Assembly (NCBI RefSeq): GCF_004005495.1
Contig: NZ_RZYA01000030.1
Location: 37,884-101,883 of the forward strand
DNA from: Streptomyces antnestii
Lineage (GTDB): Bacteria > Actinomycetota > Actinomycetes > Streptomycetales > Streptomycetaceae
DNA length: 64,000 bases
Direction of reading: 5' to 3'
The notes under the pieces were generated by a model. That model searched no databases, was not told where the DNA came from, and worked only from the letters and a program-made list of their open reading frames with translations. Every line of letters starts with the position of its first letter. Position 1 is the first letter of the stretch. Below, piece by piece: positions 26,640-35,362 of this stretch. Made by a program: the position numbers and the translations under genes.

Positions 26640-27680
26640 GTGCCCGAGGCGCCGGCACTCGCGGACGCTTCGCTGCTCACCCTCCTCGGACTCGGCTCCG
26701 AGGAGGACGCCGTCTACCGGCTCCTGGTGGACCGGCCCGACAGCGACCCGGCCGCCCTGGCCGACTCCGGGGCCGGACCGGACGACATCGACCGCGTCCT
26801 CGGCCGCCTCGTGGAACGCGGCCTCGTCAGCGCCGAACACCGCGACGGCACCGTCCGCTACCGTGCCGCCCCACCCGTCCTCGCCCTCGGGCCGCTCCTC
26901 GAATCCCGCCGTGCCGCACTGCACCGCGTCGAGTCGCTCGTCGGCGAGCTGGCGGAACGGCACCGCTCCGCCCAGTCGTACGTGCCGGTGGAGGTGCTCT
27001 CCGGCACGGTCGCGATCCGGCGCAGGCTCCTCGCCATGCAGCGCCGGGCGCGCCACGAGGTGTGCTCCTTCGTGCCGGCGATGCCGGTACCCCAGGTGCT
27101 CACCTTCCAGGACAACCTCGAAGAGGCCGAGCGCGAGGCGATGGACCGCGGCGTCGCCCTGCGCGCCGTCGTGGAGCGGGGCTGCCTCGATCACCCGGAC
27201 ACCGCGCGCACCCTGGCCGACGTCGTCGCGCACGGCCAGCAGATCTCCGTCGTCGAGGATTTGCCGATCAAGATGGTCCTCGTGGATCGCAAGGCCGCCC
27301 TGTTGCCGCTCGACCCCGAGCGCGACGAGGTCGAACCCGTCGCCCTCGTCGTGCACCGCAGCGGCCTGCTCACCGGCCTGCAGTCGCTCTTCGAGCAGCA
27401 CTTCGACAAAGGCAGGCTGCTGGGCGCGCACGGCGCCGAGGGGTCAGGCGGCGGCGGACGTGAACTCGACGCCACCGACCGGCAGATCGTCGCGCTCCTG
27501 CACATCGGCCTCACCGACACGGCCATGGCCCGCCAGCTCGGCATGGGGCACCGCACCGTGCAGCGGCGGCTGCGCGCCCTGATGGAGGAGGCCGGCGCCG
27601 TGACCCGCTTCCAGCTCGGCTGGCACGCGGCCCGCGCGGGCTGGCTGGACGGGGAAGCCACCAACTCCGTTTCACCGTAG
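26640..27680 (+). CDS. Two-part HTH regulator (TrmB-like plus LuxR-like)
   Basis: 346 residues from a GTG. The N-terminus is a TrmB-like winged helix (LGLGSEEDAVYRLLV, LVERGLVSAEH). The centre is a phospholipase-D-like or sugar-binding-type sensor region (VEVLSGTVAIRRRLLAMQ, KMVLVDRKAALLPLD). A C-terminal LuxR-type HTH (LLHIGLTDTAMARQLGMGHR) completes the layout common in Streptomyces regulators linked to secreted proteases. The M4 protease gene follows in the same direction about 140 bases on, so local control is likely. Confidence 0.8.
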   Translation: MPEAPALADASLLTLLGLGSEEDAVYRLLVDRPDSDPAALADSGAGPDDIDRVLGRLVERGLVSAEHRDGTVRYRAAPPVLALGPLLESRRAALHRVESLVGELAERHRSAQSYVPVEVLSGTVAIRRRLLAMQRRARHEVCSFVPAMPVPQVLTFQDNLEEAEREAMDRGVALRAVVERGCLDHPDTARTLADVVAHGQQISVVEDLPIKMVLVDRKAALLPLDPERDEVEPVALVVHRSGLLTGLQSLFEQHFDKGRLLGAHGAEGSGGGGRELDATDRQIVALLHIGLTDTAMARQLGMGHRTVQRRLRALMEEAGAVTRFQLGWHAARAGWLDGEATNSVSP

Positions 27681-27822
27681 GACTCCTGAGGCGTGTTTAC
27701 GCCACGGCACGTTCGCGCCACCGACATCCCCTGTTCGCGGAACGCGCCATACCGAAGCATCGACCCCGTCAACCGAGTGGGGCGCACGCGCCCCGCTTAC
27801 CGGTGTGTGATGGGGAGGGTCT

Positions 27823-30531
27823 GTGAGACGAACGAGGATCCGGCGGATTCTGGCGACCGGTGTGGTCGTCGCCGCCACGGGATCGGCGCTGCTGGCCGCG
27901 CCGGCGTGGGCGGACGGCGACACCACCACGCCCCCGGCCACCAAGGCGGCGGACCCGGTGCCGGTCGCTCCCGCGATGACGCAGGGCCTGGACGACGCCG
28001 CGCGGTCGGGCACGCCCGCCGAGGCCGCCCGCGCCCATCTGAAGGCCCACAGGGACACGTACAAGATCCCGGTCTCCGACCTGAAGACGCTCGGGACGAC
28101 CACGTCCGGCAAGCAGTCCTCCGTCCGCTTCCGCCAGCAGCACAACGGTGTGCCGGTGTTCGGCGCCGAGTACGCGGTGCAGAGCGAGGCGGCCGACGGC
28201 GGCCGGCGCGTCACCTCCGCGACCGGCACGCTCTACACCCACCTCACGGTCTCCACCACGCCGAAGGTGTCGCGGGCTGCCGCCGAGCAGCGCATGTTCA
28301 CGCTCGACCGCGACCTGTCCCGCGTCGAGGGGGCGAAGACCGCCGCACACGGTCTGACGGTCCTGCCCGACGCCGCCGGCGGCAAGCTGGCCTGGCACTT
28401 CACCGTCACCGGCGCCCGGTCCGACGGCAGCCCCGTGCGCCAGGAGGTGTACGTCGACGCGCGCGTGGGCGGCATCGCGCTCTCGTACAACAACGTCGAC
28501 GCCGCCGACGCGTCGCCCGCACAGGGGACGGGCGTACGCGTCGACGGCAGCGAGGCGAAACTGAACGTCAACAAGGAGTCCGACGGCTCGTACACACTGG
28601 TCGACTCGACGCGCGCCATGTACGCGCGGACCGGCGGACAGATCCGCACCTACGACGCGCAGCGCAAGAACTACACCGACGTCGCGGGCGGCCCCGTGAC
28701 CGACGACATCCCGCTGGTGAAGTCCGCCGGTGACCGCTTCGACGGCGCCAACACGTCGTCGGGCGCGGTGGACGCCCACCTCAACGCCGCCAAGGTCTAC
28801 GAGTACTACAAGGACAAGCTCGGCCGTGACGGCATCGACGGCAAGGGCGGCAGCATCTACTCCGTCGTCAACGTCGCCTCCAAAGGCAAGGACTACGCCA
28901 ACGCGTTCTGGGACGGCGACAAGATGGTCTACGGCCACATGAAGGGCGTACCGCTCTCCGTGGGCCTCGACGTGGTCGGCCACGAGATGACGCACGGCGT
29001 CACCGAACACTCCGCCGGGCTCGTCTACCTCAACCAGTCGGGCGCCCTCAACGAGGCGATATCCGACTACTTCGGCAACGCCATGGAGACCGCCGACAAG
29101 GGCATCGCGATGAGTGACCCCACCTCCGGCTTCGTCGGCGAGTACCTCTGCAACGGCACCAAGCCGCTCGACGAGTGCGCTCTGCGCGACCTCAACGACG
29201 GCCGCAACGCGCAGAGCGACTACGACCCCATGACGCTCGACTTCGACAACGGCGGTGTGCACGCCAACTCGACCATCGTCGGTGGCGCGCTGTGGGACAT
29301 GCGCAAGAACCTCGGTGCCGACCTCGCCGACCAGATCACCTACCGGGCGGCCCAGAACTACCTCACCCCGCTCTCGGGCTTCACCGACATGCGCAACGCG
29401 GTCACCCTCGCCGCGAAGTCCCTGAAGGTCTCCGGCGGCGACCTCGCCGTCATCGCCAAGGCCTTCGACGACCACGGCATCGAGCAGGGCTGGGAGCAGA
29501 AGGCCGGCACCCACGACGGCACCACCATCGGCGCCGACGTCCTGCCCGCATACGAGGTCTACGCCGGCATCGACGAGCAGGCCGCGCAGATCAGCGGCGA
29601 CGTCTACGCCATCGGCCACGGCGACGCGATCTCCTGGGGCCAGGGCGGCGCGGAATTCGGCATCACGGTCGGACGCTTCGGCAAGAACCCCCAGCACGAG
29701 CTGGCGCAGCGGGACGCCTACCTGATGGACCCGTCCCTCGACGACGAGCGCGTCGTCTTCACCCGGATCTCCGCCACAGGCATCGGCATCTACCAGGCCG
29801 GTGACAAGGGCCAGGGCGCGATCGAGAAGCTGGTCGACTCCCCGGACGCCGACGAGACCGAGCCGGTCACCGACCACGGCGCGCTGGCCTACATCCGCAC
29901 CACCGCCGACGGCGAGCAGGACGTCATGCTCCGCAAGGCCGACGGCACCACGGTCGACGTGACGCCCGAGGCCGGAACCAAGGCGGGCCGACTGGCGATG
30001 AAGCACGGGCAGATCGCGTGGGCCGGCGGCGCCGACCACACCTACGTACGCCTCTACGACATCGCCACCGGCACCACCCAGAACAAGCGGATCGGCGGCT
30101 TCCTCTTCAACTCCATCGGTGACATCCAGTTCGCCGCGGACCGCGTCTTCTGGCGGGAGAACAGCAGCCTGTTCGGAAGCACCGGCTTCCAGTCCGCGCC
30201 CGTCGACGACCTGACCAAGGCGGCGAAGCTGCGCCTGCCGACGGGCGCCTACTTCGCCCAGTTCTCCGTCACCGACGACTACTTCGCGTACTCCACGTAC
30301 GACGCCTGGAGCGGCCTCGGTGGCTGGAGCGGCCCGGAGAAGGTGAAGGTCCTGGCCGCCGGCACGGCCGACGTGGTCGCGGGGACCGGCGCCTTCAGCC
30401 GGGTCTCCTGCTCCTCCGGCGCCCAGCTGGCCCCGTCCCTCGGTGACGGCCAGCGCGCCGCGTGGCTGGACACGAGCGCCGCGACGACCGATGTCGTGAC
30501 CCGGAAGACGTTCGCGGGCACCTGCGAGTAG
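27823..30531 (+). CDS. Secreted M4 (thermolysin-like) metalloprotease with C-terminal beta-propeller
   Basis: 902 residues: signal peptide ending near AWA (about 30), FTP/PepSY propeptide (to about 225), and an M4 catalytic domain with HEMTH (His387, Glu388), the third zinc ligand Glu411 in ALNEAISDYFG, and the late active-site segment NGGVHANSTIVGGALWDM. From about 580 an extra ~320-residue region contains WD/TolB-like repeats (YIRTTADGEQDVMLRKADG, VRLYDIATGTTQNKRIGG), unusual for short M4 enzymes and possibly for substrate or wall binding. GTG 27823 has GGGGAGG upstream. An extracellular endopeptidase. Confidence 0.92.
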   Translation: MRRTRIRRILATGVVVAATGSALLAAPAWADGDTTTPPATKAADPVPVAPAMTQGLDDAARSGTPAEAARAHLKAHRDTYKIPVSDLKTLGTTTSGKQSSVRFRQQHNGVPVFGAEYAVQSEAADGGRRVTSATGTLYTHLTVSTTPKVSRAAAEQRMFTLDRDLSRVEGAKTAAHGLTVLPDAAGGKLAWHFTVTGARSDGSPVRQEVYVDARVGGIALSYNNVDAADASPAQGTGVRVDGSEAKLNVNKESDGSYTLVDSTRAMYARTGGQIRTYDAQRKNYTDVAGGPVTDDIPLVKSAGDRFDGANTSSGAVDAHLNAAKVYEYYKDKLGRDGIDGKGGSIYSVVNVASKGKDYANAFWDGDKMVYGHMKGVPLSVGLDVVGHEMTHGVTEHSAGLVYLNQSGALNEAISDYFGNAMETADKGIAMSDPTSGFVGEYLCNGTKPLDECALRDLNDGRNAQSDYDPMTLDFDNGGVHANSTIVGGALWDMRKNLGADLADQITYRAAQNYLTPLSGFTDMRNAVTLAAKSLKVSGGDLAVIAKAFDDHGIEQGWEQKAGTHDGTTIGADVLPAYEVYAGIDEQAAQISGDVYAIGHGDAISWGQGGAEFGITVGRFGKNPQHELAQRDAYLMDPSLDDERVVFTRISATGIGIYQAGDKGQGAIEKLVDSPDADETEPVTDHGALAYIRTTADGEQDVMLRKADGTTVDVTPEAGTKAGRLAMKHGQIAWAGGADHTYVRLYDIATGTTQNKRIGGFLFNSIGDIQFAADRVFWRENSSLFGSTGFQSAPVDDLTKAAKLRLPTGAYFAQFSVTDDYFAYSTYDAWSGLGGWSGPEKVKVLAAGTADVVAGTGAFSRVSCSSGAQLAPSLGDGQRAAWLDTSAATTDVVTRKTFAGTCE

Positions 30532-30549
30532 CCCGGCCCAACCGTCCCC

Positions 30550-30587
30550 GCGGGGGCGTCCACCGGAGTCCCGGTGGACGCCCCCGC
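30550..30587. terminator. Strong hairpin terminator after M4 protease
   Basis: A perfect 17-bp stem (30550-30566 with 30571-30587) and the tetraloop AGTC, 18 bases past the stop, followed by TTC. Confidence 0.9.
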
Positions 30588-30599
30588 TTCGCCAGGCGA

Positions 30600-30816
30600 C
30601 CGCCACCGCCCGGTTCACGGCCGTCAGGACCGCCCGGACCGACGCCACCAACGGCGAGGGGTCACCGCCCGCGCCCCACGTCGTCACGCCGTCGATCCGG
30701 CACTGCGCGTACGTCGTCGCTTCCTCGCCGTCCGCGCCCATCGCATGTGCAAGAGCCTCGGCCGCGAAGACAGTCGCCTCGGCGGGCGCCCGAACACACT
30801 GCGTCCACTTCGCCAC
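30600..30816 (-). pseudogene. LeuA C-terminal dimer-domain remnant
   Basis: About 70 codons resemble the regulatory dimer domain of 2-isopropylmalate synthase (EEATTYAQCRIDGVTTWGA, then LVASVRAVLTAVNRA). No barrel domain is attached, and the frame has no early stop but runs antisense through the M4 gene, so the natural 3' end is gone. Starts six bases after the small gene at 30823-31026. Could instead be a stand-alone small gene. Confidence 0.4.
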
Positions 30817-30822
30817 GGCGGG

Positions 30823-31026
30823 TCAGAGTGGCAAGCGGGCGCCGGGCCCGCGCAGGTCCTCGTTCAGACGGCTGTGCAGCAGGAGGAGCACAGCCGGGTC
30901 CGCGTCCTTCGAGAGCCGTTCGAGCAGGGCCTTGATGCGGGCGTCGTCGCCGTCGTGGACGGCCGTGACGATGCCAGAGATCGTCTCGCGCACGGATGCC
31001 GGGACACTGCCGCTGGAGTTGTCCAT
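30823..31026 (-). CDS. Small conserved-type hypothetical protein
   Basis: 67 residues from ATG 31026, helical and acidic (VRETISGIVTAVHDGDDARI, LLERLSKDADPAVLLLLHSR). No membrane segment or signal peptide. The ribosome binding site is weak (GGGTG). Codon use and composition are coding-like, but I do not recognise the function. Confidence 0.5.
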   Translation of the reverse strand: MDNSSGSVPASVRETISGIVTAVHDGDDARIKALLERLSKDADPAVLLLLHSRLNEDLRGPGARLPL

Positions 31027-31666
31027 CACCCACTTGTACCCGCCCTGACCCCAATGCGGCTCACTCGTTCGGGTGCTACTGGGCCGGAGGAGGCATGGAG
31101 TAGGGCCGCAGACCCTGCGCGCGGGCGGCCAAAGGGGGCACGCCCGTGTGACACGCCGCGCCGGGAGCGCCGCTGCCATCGCCGGGACGGGCACATTGGC
31201 ACGGTTACTCCAAGCGCTCCCCTTGGAGTGGCTGGCCGATGCCCTCGGGTGCCTATCCCCCCGCCCGGGGGCATCTGTTCGTTCCCCCTGTAACCCAGCC
31301 GCCCTCCCGGCCCCGCGCGAGCGCCGCAGGGCTCCTCCCGCCACGCAGGCAGGAGGTTGAGGAAGGGGCCCCTCTGCGCCTACGTCGAGGAAGGCGCAGA
31401 GGGGCCCCGATACCGGGCAGACGCCAGAGGTGCGCACCGCCGCCCCGCTGTCCGTCCACATGTGCCGTCGACGAACCCGCGGAGCCCCGAGAACGGCTGC
31501 CCTACCTGGCACAACGAAATTGCCTGCCCATAGGTAGCGCCCGCCGGGCAGCGGGCGACTGAGCAGAGACAGCGGTGACCGGCCGGGGACCTCTCGCGTG
31601 ACAGAAAGCCACGGAGGCCGGCCACCGGCCGGTGCCTGTGCTCGGGACTACCGGGACTTACCGGGA
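31027..31666. terminator. 640-bp gene-less stretch with hairpin 31365-31408
   Basis: No credible gene. The only clear structure is a 16-bp perfect stem (31365-31380 with 31393-31408) with a 12-base loop, probably a terminator or bidirectional insulator upstream of the small minus-strand gene. Confidence 0.6.
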
Positions 31667-31855
31667 CTACATCGTCGGGTCGATGTCCGGCTTGCCCGTG
31701 CCGCCTGCGTGCTCGCTCTGCTCCTTGAGCTGGCGGGCCTGGTCCTTCAGACGCTGACGCTCCTGCGGGTCAGTCGCCCGTTCCGCGGCCTGTTCCAGGT
31801 CCTGGGCCCGGGCACGCATCTGCTGGGTACGGCCGGACTCGCCTGCAGCGCTCAT
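31667..31855 (-). CDS. DUF6381 family small protein
   Basis: 62 residues from ATG 31855 with AAGGAG at ideal spacing. An alpha-helical, highly charged sequence (MRARAQDLEQAAERATDPQE, RLKDQARQLKEQSEH) matches the short DUF6381 proteins found in Streptomyces, probably a coiled coil. Function unknown. Confidence 0.75.
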   Translation of the reverse strand: MSAAGESGRTQQMRARAQDLEQAAERATDPQERQRLKDQARQLKEQSEHAGGTGKPDIDPTM

Positions 31856-31942
31856 GATCACTCCTTGGGTGATGAGGGAAGAGCGGGCCACACCAGCGAA
31901 ACAGGCCCCGTCACCCTCTGCATCTCGATCAATCACCCACTG

Positions 31943-32308
31943 CTATCTGCGCAGTTGGAAGCCCGCGCGGAACGGCTTGCGTGCCAGGCCCTGCTCACGT
32001 TGCAGGGGGGCTCTCGCTCGGTGGCCCCGGTCCCAGGGGATCGGATACGAGACGCTCGGCGTCGGCCTCGGCCTCGGCGCCGGGTTGTGCCAACCCGGGA
32101 ACTTCACTGGATACACAGCGGTCGATCGAGGCCGGGGCACCTCACTTCCGGAGCCGTCCGCACTGCCGGCGCCACTGGCGCCGGAGAAGCCGACCACCAA
32201 GGCGATGATGGCCAGGACGCTCATCTCCCGCCGCGCGCCGGCCGCCCATCGCGAGTGCGCCTTCACCTTCGTGCCGTCCGCGCGTACGTACTGTTTCACG
32301 TGCACCAC
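31943..32308 (-). CDS. Small membrane protein with cytoplasmic basic head
   Basis: 121 residues from GTG 32308 with GGGGGAG seven bases upstream. The N-terminal motif VKQYVRADGTKVKAHSR resembles short Streptomyces proteins of unknown role. One membrane helix follows (MSVLAIIALVVGFSGASGAG, near 29-48), then a Pro/Arg-rich tail (PGWHNPAPRPRPTPSVSYP). It precedes the DUF6381 gene by 87 bases on the same strand. Confidence 0.6.
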   Translation of the reverse strand: MVHVKQYVRADGTKVKAHSRWAAGARREMSVLAIIALVVGFSGASGAGSADGSGSEVPRPRSTAVYPVKFPGWHNPAPRPRPTPSVSYPIPWDRGHRARAPLQREQGLARKPFRAGFQLRR

Positions 32309-32853
32309 TGGCTGCTCCCCCGCCCAGGCCCGATGCGCCCTCGCGCACGGGACCCACCAGGAAAGCAGCCACCACTGACACCACGTCAGAAGTTGTGGTT
32401 CCGAGGGACCAGATCCGGTCACGGTCTGAGCCCTCGCACCCGCCGCGCCTGACCTCTCGGAAGGGCTGCCGGACCGGAGGGGCCAACTCTGACCGGCCGG
32501 TCCAGCAGCCTCGGAGTGGCCGGGCGGGCGTCGAGGCTGCCGGCCGGTACAGCGGGTGCGGGAACGGGGAGAGACCGCACCACGCTGGTCATGGGGCTGG
32601 GCCACGGGCAGATGCCTGGAAGCTTGACCCATTCCCGGTCCTCCTGCCCGGGCACGACACGCCCCTGCTCACTCCAGCGGGCGAGGAACCGTTTCCTCCG
32701 GCGTCCGGAATGCTGGCCCTGGTGTGGCCAGGGAGTGCGACGCGACCTGCCGAGGCGGCCGTGAGCTGCCGTGACGCCGCCCGACTGTCATCCTGGAAGG
32801 CCCCGGACAACCGACGGGACGGAGTCCTGAGGACATGACGTGCGGAGGCCATC
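32309..32853. other. Intergenic, nothing recognised
   Basis: 545 bases between divergent small genes. Open frames here are compositional; no repeat, RNA or promoter stands out. Confidence 0.3.
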
Positions 32854-33135
32854 ATGCTGATCAGTCACAGCGTCGACGGCGACGCCCTGCACGTGACGCT
32901 GCACCACAATCTCGACGTCAACACCCGGGTCTCGGCCGCCGTGCAGATCGAGGCCCTCGTCCACACCCACAAGCCCCGCCACGTCACCGTCCAGGTCCTC
33001 GCCGGGGAAGCGACGCCCGCCACGCTCAGCGTCGTCGTCCGCGCGCATCGCATGTGTAAGGGCCTCGACATTCCCCTTGACCTGACCGGAGCCACGATGG
33101 CGGCGCGCCGCCTGTTCGCCACGAACACCGCCTGA
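32854..33135 (+). CDS. STAS-like small protein
   Basis: 93 residues from ATG 32854 with GGAGG six bases upstream. The alternating strand/helix pattern (LHVTLHHNLDVNTRVSAAVQ, VTVQVLAGEATPATLSVVVR, AHRMCKGLDIPLDLTG) resembles compact STAS or anti-sigma-antagonist folds common in Streptomyces. A clear phosphorylatable Ser motif is not obvious. Single gene, probably cytosolic and regulatory. Confidence 0.55.
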   Translation: MLISHSVDGDALHVTLHHNLDVNTRVSAAVQIEALVHTHKPRHVTVQVLAGEATPATLSVVVRAHRMCKGLDIPLDLTGATMAARRLFATNTA

Positions 33136-33222
33136 ACGTCTTCCCCTGCCGCACGTTCGTTGCGCAGATCTGGGCGGGTCTGGCGTTGGTAACCCGCGAG
33201 AGCCAGAAGCCGTTGAACCCAC

Positions 33223-33423
33223 GTGACCACAACGACAGAGCGACGCGCCCCCACGATCGGCACGCAACAACGCAGCGGCGAAGAAGCGGTTCTCCGCTCC
33301 GGGCTTGAGCCGATCTACACCCAGCTCGCCCGGCAATGGGAGACGGACGGCCGCCCCGTCCCCGGACGACCGGATGAGCAGTGGACGAGACTCACCTGCT
33401 GGTGCCCCTGGCCCGAACACTGA
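33223..33423 (+). CDS. Possible small hypothetical protein
   Basis: 66 residues from a GTG (RSGLEPIYTQLARQWETDGR, then DEQWTRLTCWCPWPEH). The Trp-rich end and amphipathic middle look protein-like, but there is no clear ribosome binding site and no family is recognised. The bases 33424-33684 hold nothing I can name. Confidence 0.3.
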   Translation: MTTTTERRAPTIGTQQRSGEEAVLRSGLEPIYTQLARQWETDGRPVPGRPDEQWTRLTCWCPWPEH

Positions 33424-33684
33424 CCCCCAACACACAGCGCTGCACGTCCCGCGAGCAGCGGGCGGTTTGGGCCTCGGCTAGGTCGACGACGTCGACCAGG
33501 TCTCGGGTCTCCCCGGCCGGAGCAGCCCGAAGTGCCCCAACCCGTACGCCTCAGCAAGCGCGGTCCACACGGTCAGAGCCTCAGCGCGAGCGCGGCCGAC
33601 GCGAGACGGTCGCCACGACGCCGACGGGAACGACCAGAGCCGGCCGAACGGTGACAGCGATCCCCGCCACCGCGGCGCAGACAT

Positions 33685-34151
33685 GACGTGGGCAGATACA
33701 AGCGGCGGTCGATCAGCGTGCGGCCACGAGCGCCGGCATAGGCGAGGAAGACTCCGACCTGGCAATTCTCCGTCCGCCCCGCCGTCCCGGAATATTGGCG
33801 CTGGACCCCGGCCGAACGGACACCCTTCTTCAGGAAGCCGGTGTCGTCCACGATCAGGACGGCCTCAGGGTCGCCGAGATGCTCGACGACGTAGTCGCGG
33901 ACGTCGTCGAGGACCTCGTCGGCGTCCCAGTCGCACCGGTTCAGCAGCCGATGCATCCGGTCGGGAGCCGCGTGACCGGCCTCCTCGGCCAGCGTCCAGC
34001 CGTTCTTCCGCTCCAACGGAGATATCAATCCCCGCATATACGCAAGCGCCGACTCCCGCGGTTCCGACCGGGCAAACCGGTGCACGATACGCCCATGCAC
34101 CTCGCCCAGAACCGACGCCCACGTCCTGACATCACGAAGCTCCCCACCCAT
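33685..34151 (-). pseudogene. IS701-like transposase, 3'-truncated
   Basis: Runs from ATG 34151: GGELRDVRTWASVLGEVHGR, SALAYMRGLISPLERKNGW, a first catalytic acidic motif in AVLIVDDTGFLKKG, NCQVGVFLAYAG, LIDRRLYLPT. Similarity stops near 33685, so the remaining DDE residues and C-terminus are gone. Unable to transpose. Confidence 0.75.
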
Positions 34152-34241
34152 AACCAGACCAACGACCTCCCTGGCAACCAGCCACGCCAAAGACCGTTGC
34201 AGTACTAGGGCAGGGACGGCGCCCCTGGAGACGGTGTTCGG

Positions 34242-34370
34242 GTGCGGGATCTGCCGGTGGAGACGGCGGCCGTTGTGCGGGCGGCCATCGACCGCCTGGT
34301 GCAGGATGACACGGTGCCAGCGTATGAGCCGTGGCGCGCATTGGACGTCATGGCAAAGCGAATGTCGTAA
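34242..34370 (+). repeat. 129-bp duplicated gene tail (copy 1)
   Basis: Colinear without gaps with 49271-49399, roughly nine bases in ten identical by eye, including an in-frame tail VRDLPVETAAVVRAAIDR to a stop. Here only the tail remains, next to the broken IS701 gene. Confidence 0.7.
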
Positions 34371-34519
34371 CAGCGCGTCGGTGCTGCGACTTGTTGTGTT
34401 GGACGCCTGAGCTTGTTCCTTAACCTCTGGCCTCGAACGACGTTTCAGACGCTCCGCGCATGGCCCATCTTCTTCTGGACGCCAGCCTGGTGTCGGCCCG
34501 CCGGTACACAATGCTCGGC

Positions 34520-35230
34520 ATGGTGAGCTTTGAAGATCAGGATCTGACCGACGCCGAGTTTCGCGAGTGCGACCTGACCCGCGCCCGGCTGATCGGCGTG
34601 GTGATGCGGGACGTCGTGATCGACGGGCTGGTCAGCAACCTGGTGGTCAACGGCGTGGAGGTGACGCCCTACGTCGAGGCCGAGCTCGACCGGCGATATC
34701 CAGTTCGGTTGCTGATGCGCTCAGATGACCCGGCCGATCTGCGGAAAGCCCATCGACAGCTACGGGATGACTGGGCGAGGACGGTCGAACGTCTCCGCGC
34801 GATGCCCGCGGGCTCCGAGCACCGGCGTGTCGCCGGCGAGTGGTCGGCAGTGGAGACCATGCGCCACCTGGTGTTCGTGCACGACTCGTGGTTCCGCCGC
34901 TGCTGCCTGGGATCGACCCAGCCTTTCACCGGGATCGGGTTGGCGTCCGACTTCCTGCCCGATCAGGAGGAACAGGGCCTCGATCGAGCGGCGACCCCAG
35001 GCCTCGACGAGGTACTGGCCGTGCGAGACGAGCAGTCCGCCGAGCTGGAGCGTTGGCTGGCGACCGTGACGTTCGACGAGCTGTCCGCAGTCGCTCCCGT
35101 TCCTGCAGGACCAGGCTGGCCGCCGTACGCCGTGGGCAAGTCGGTGGTCGAGTGCCTGCGGGTGGTGCTGAACGAGGACTGGGCACACCACGGGTTCTGC
35201 GTCCGTGACCTCAACCTGCAGGAACGCTGA
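34520..35230 (+). CDS. DinB-family protein with N-terminal pentapeptide-like strand
   Basis: About 236 residues. A short pentapeptide-repeat-like start (LTDAEFRECDLTRARLIGV) leads to a DinB-like four-helix bundle (VAGEWSAVETMRHLVFVHDS, then LNEDWAHHGFCVRDL). His residues in HLVFVHDS and WAHHGF fit the metal site of DinB/MDMPI-type thiol S-transferases, which in actinobacteria often use mycothiol. Start ATG 34520 (or 34511) chosen by domain length. Reaction unknown. Confidence 0.8.
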   Translation: MVSFEDQDLTDAEFRECDLTRARLIGVVMRDVVIDGLVSNLVVNGVEVTPYVEAELDRRYPVRLLMRSDDPADLRKAHRQLRDDWARTVERLRAMPAGSEHRRVAGEWSAVETMRHLVFVHDSWFRRCCLGSTQPFTGIGLASDFLPDQEEQGLDRAATPGLDEVLAVRDEQSAELERWLATVTFDELSAVAPVPAGPGWPPYAVGKSVVECLRVVLNEDWAHHGFCVRDLNLQER

Positions 35231-35362
35231 GCTAGATCCTCAACATTGGGCCCGGTCACGTGGTCACTCTTTTCCAGGATCCCCGCCAGGGTCAAGCTGA
35301 AGAACCTGTTTGATCTCCTCCCCCTGGGACGGCCCTGCTGGTCACGTTGCGTACGGGCCGGT

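Noticed and set aside
30736..30762. Short match to 33040-33066 (AHRMCK region) suggesting a duplicated STAS gene
   Set aside because: Only about 20 bases agree and the flanks do not; the other strand carries the LeuA-like sequence.
27769..30816. 1015-codon open frame antisense to the M4 protease
   Set aside because: It mirrors the G+C third-position pattern of the protease gene, crosses the terminator and has Val/Gly/Asp-rich shadow composition. Only its first ~70 codons resemble a real domain.
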